Source: Ignavibacteria bacterium
GTDB lineage: Bacteria; Bacteroidota; Ignavibacteria; Ignavibacteriales; Melioribacteraceae
Direction: 5' to 3'
Length of the DNA stretch: 14,386 bases
Assembly: GCA_003233295.1 (NCBI GenBank)
Contig: QILJ01000416.1
Coordinates: 1-14,386 of the forward strand
The notes below the pieces were generated by a model, which saw only the letters and a list, made by a program, of their open reading frames with translations, ran no database searches and was not told the DNA's origin. Shown piece after piece: positions 12,770 to 14,386 of the stretch. The translations under genes and the position numbers were made by a program. Position 1 is the first letter of the stretch; the number at the start of each line of letters is the position of its first letter.

Positions 12770-13906
12770 ATGAAAGTATTAATAATATTATCTTTAATAA
12801 TACTACTGTTCATACCCCTAGTCATGAGTGCAGAAAATAGTAACAATAACAACGTTTTATACTTAAACTCAGATACATCAATTGTGTTACCTTATTTTGA
12901 TACCTCGTCAGTTGCGAACAGTAATATTGATGCAATAATTCTATCTTTGTATGTTTTAGATAAAACTCCTGAAGTATCATCACGAGTACAGATAACCATT
13001 AATCCCGTTGATCTGAATACTAATAATGTAGACGACGGACTATCAGCATTCGTAAATGTAAGTAAAGATAGTTATATTGATTTTAAACTACCCAAGGAGT
13101 TATTTGAACAAACAGTACATAAACCAAAAAGATTTCTTGTCCATCTTGTTAACAAAGATCAAAAGATTGTGTTGGCTGGTCCAGATATGGTTGGTACAAC
13201 ACAGGATCCGAAGTTAATAGTAGTACATACTAAACTTAATGAAAATGAGATCCCAGACCAACCAAAAATAATTGAAAATAATTACTATACTATTGAAAAT
13301 GCTCAACTTCACTTTGGCGTAGGTGATAATGTGGGAAATAATAAAATCGGAACAATTAACACTTCTGCCTTAAACGATATTCCCCTTTGGCTTAAATGGT
13401 TGGTTGCTATAGCTACAATATTCGGAGCTGGTTGGGGAGTATATTCATATTTACATACAAAAGATAGCAACATACAACAATACCATTCTGGACAAGGAGA
13501 TAATATTATAGGAGATAAAATTATTAACATTCAAAAATATTCTAGTACCCAATTTATAAAATCTTGGCCAGAGTATTTAGGTGGTGTTGATGAATTGAAC
13601 TTGGATAATATTGGGATACTAAAAGCATATTTTCCACGAGATGAATACAGTATTACTTTAATATCTAATATTATCCCAATAGGAATGCCTGATAGAAATG
13701 AATCTGAAAAATTTAAATCTACTGGAAATATAGAAATAAACGAAACTAATCAAAGTGATAAAATCTTATTTGATTTAAAAAATCCAGTTCATGCATTTGA
13801 ATTTCAAAACAGAATTTTTAATGTAAAGCTATTAAGTATTACTGAAAAACAAATTAAAGATGTACAGAAAGCAATAGAATATAAATTTGGAATCTCAGAA
13901 AAATAA
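12770..13906 (+). CDS. Exported receptor-like protein with central TM and GxGDN-type motifs
   Basis: A 378-residue protein started at the ATG 12770; a TTG nine bases upstream is less likely. Residues 1-21 are a signal peptide (MKVLIILSLIILLFIPLVMSA) without a lipobox cysteine. An extracytoplasmic beta-rich domain (about 28-160) includes a SNIDAIILSLYVL strand pattern like jellyroll surface domains. One membrane helix lies at about 206-228 (PLWLKWLVAIATIFGAGWG). The C-terminal 150 residues should be cytoplasmic. Two related motifs flank the helix: HFGVGDNVGNNKI (181-193) and HSGQGDNIIGDKI (239-251). GxGDNxxGDK-like motifs recur in proteins of large multidomain defence or signalling types, but their role is unclear. 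It stands alone between repeats. A surface sensor passing a signal inward is inferred only from topology. Confidence 0.75.
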   Translation: MKVLIILSLIILLFIPLVMSAENSNNNNVLYLNSDTSIVLPYFDTSSVANSNIDAIILSLYVLDKTPEVSSRVQITINPVDLNTNNVDDGLSAFVNVSKDSYIDFKLPKELFEQTVHKPKRFLVHLVNKDQKIVLAGPDMVGTTQDPKLIVVHTKLNENEIPDQPKIIENNYYTIENAQLHFGVGDNVGNNKIGTINTSALNDIPLWLKWLVAIATIFGAGWGVYSYLHTKDSNIQQYHSGQGDNIIGDKIINIQKYSSTQFIKSWPEYLGGVDELNLDNIGILKAYFPRDEYSITLISNIIPIGMPDRNESEKFKSTGNIEINETNQSDKILFDLKNPVHAFEFQNRIFNVKLLSITEKQIKDVQKAIEYKFGISEK

Positions 13907-14221
13907 ATGTGCACAAAGATCCTTCGGTTAGTAACACCGAGGGGGTTCAAAACCGCTTTACAGGGCTTAACCAACCACGGTTCCAGCACAAGGTTATCCG
14001 CAAAATAATCCGAAGTGTTTTGCGGGCAACTCGTTATGCAAATTTATTGATTGCGTTAATATAAAAATATGAATAGCGAAAGTAAAAAACAATAACAGAG
14101 TCGCGAAGGCCGGACTGAGCGAAGCGAGGGAGGCATGCGCAGATTTTATTATGAAGAATGAGTTACAAAATCAAGTGCAAAGCTTCTTGAAATCTTTTTG
14201 TCAGAAAAAATATTCCTAACG
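13907..14221. other. Repeat-bearing intergenic region, no gene
   Basis: Contains a hairpin CCTTCGGT/ACCGAGG (13921-13942, one bulge), repeat A copy 2 (13975-14005), and a stem CCGCAAAA/TTTTGCGG (13998-14025). It then holds a GAGCGAAGCGAGGGAGG stretch and CGCAGATTT, which also begins repeat B. No convincing ORF or RNA gene is seen. It is a mosaic of the same units as 9867-10254. Confidence 0.6.
13975..14005 (+). repeat. Dispersed repeat A, copy 2
   Basis: Same orientation as 9867-9897, 28 of 31 positions identical; the three differences are transitions (G to A twice, C to T once). Confidence 0.7.
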
Positions 14222-14235
14222 GAATCCCTCCCTCT
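14222..14235 (+). repeat. tRNA-Ser 3'-end-like 14-mer, copy 4
   Basis: GAATCCCTCCCTCT again, here followed by TCTTATCC with no acceptor-CCA sequence. It marks the right edge of the repeat array, 36 bases before the promoter of the final gene. Confidence 0.65.
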
Positions 14236-14257
14236 TCTTATCCCTCAAAATTTGCTA

Positions 14258-14266
14258 TGGTATAAA
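14258..14266 (+). promoter_or_regulatory. Extended -10 promoter of the final gene
   Basis: TGGTATAAA (TGn + TATAAA). The predicted start near 14273 leaves a leader of about 60 bases that contains the hairpin described next. Confidence 0.45.
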
Positions 14267-14272
14267 GACAAC

Positions 14273-14319
14273 GGCGAGAGCCTAAACGCCAAAGTGTTCG
14301 GCGTCGCCCTTGTTTTTTT
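14273..14319 (+). terminator. Terminator-like leader hairpin (possible attenuator)
   Basis: ACGCC (14286-14290) pairs with GGCGT (14300-14304), and GGCG (14273-14276) with CGCC (14305-14308). CTTG and a run of seven T (14313-14319) follow. It lies between the promoter and the start codon, so premature termination could control the downstream gene. Confidence 0.45.
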
Positions 14320-14333
14320 GATGAAATAAAATT

Positions 14334-14386
14334 ATGCCGGAAAAGGAAATTATCGTAAACAATTTCAAAATTCGCTATTCCGAAAG
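14334..14386 (+). CDS. Start of a gene, possibly an alpha/beta hydrolase (truncated by window)
   Basis: Seventeen codons are visible: MPEKEIIVNNFKIRYSE. The pattern of a short polar start, then V(N)NFKIRY, resembles the first beta strands of alpha/beta-hydrolase proteins, which continue with a G.G.P..FLHG strand and oxyanion turn. That part lies outside the window, so the identification is tentative. The upstream extended -10 and leader hairpin support a real start here; there is no clear Shine-Dalgarno site. Confidence 0.5.
   Translation, partial: MPEKEIIVNNFKIRYSE

Noticed and set aside
12409..12852. 147-codon minus-strand open frame
   Set aside because: It crosses the inverted repeat, repeat B and the start of the receptor-like gene; its translation is simply repeat sequence, similar to other frames at 9.9-10.2 kb.

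Overview
The window is a 14.4 kb stretch of bacterial accessory DNA read with the standard genetic code: the full-length genes contain no in-frame TGA, and TGA terminates the transposase fragment. Genes are AT-rich, Shine-Dalgarno sites are scarce, two promoters look leaderless, and the intergenic DNA from about 9.86 kb onward is packed with GC-rich hairpins and fragments matching the 3' end of a serine tRNA. Together with the protein types this suggests a Patescibacteria/CPR-like genome. That is inference from style, not from a marker gene.

Layout: (1) 1-240: the 3' end of an IS30-type transposase and a tiny ORF. (2) 241-6285: a phage-like block with a large serine recombinase, an unidentified structured RNA candidate, a zinc-ribbon membrane protein, and a minus-strand run of ParB-methyltransferase, small terminase and large terminase. 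No portal, capsid or tail gene is present, so this is a prophage remnant, a satellite, or one edge of a larger element. (3) 6292-9764: a LexA-type self-cleaving repressor read from a leaderless promoter that overlaps a palindromic operator, followed closely by DUF2188, a lone Cas2/SinR-like protein, an Abi C-terminal-like protein and an Apea/HEPN-like protein, closed by a terminator hairpin. This looks like a damage-responsive or repressor-gated defence operon, and it is the best candidate here for an undescribed system. (4) 9860-14270: an array of small cassettes set in repeats. One cassette (XRE regulator, three-TM protein, amphipathic/winged-helix protein) lies between 88-89 bp inverted repeats. 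The next carries a receptor-like exported protein with a central membrane segment. A 14-mer shared with tRNA-Ser 3' ends occurs four times and punctuates this array. (5) 14334-end: the start of a further gene, possibly an alpha/beta hydrolase, behind an extended -10 promoter and a terminator-like leader hairpin.

How the genes may work together: the recombinase and terminase genes mark phage-type mobility. The LexA-gated operon and the XRE cassette both have the form regulator first, then putative effectors, as expected of inducible anti-phage or abortive-infection modules carried on mobile DNA. All defence roles are inferred from domain resemblance and context.
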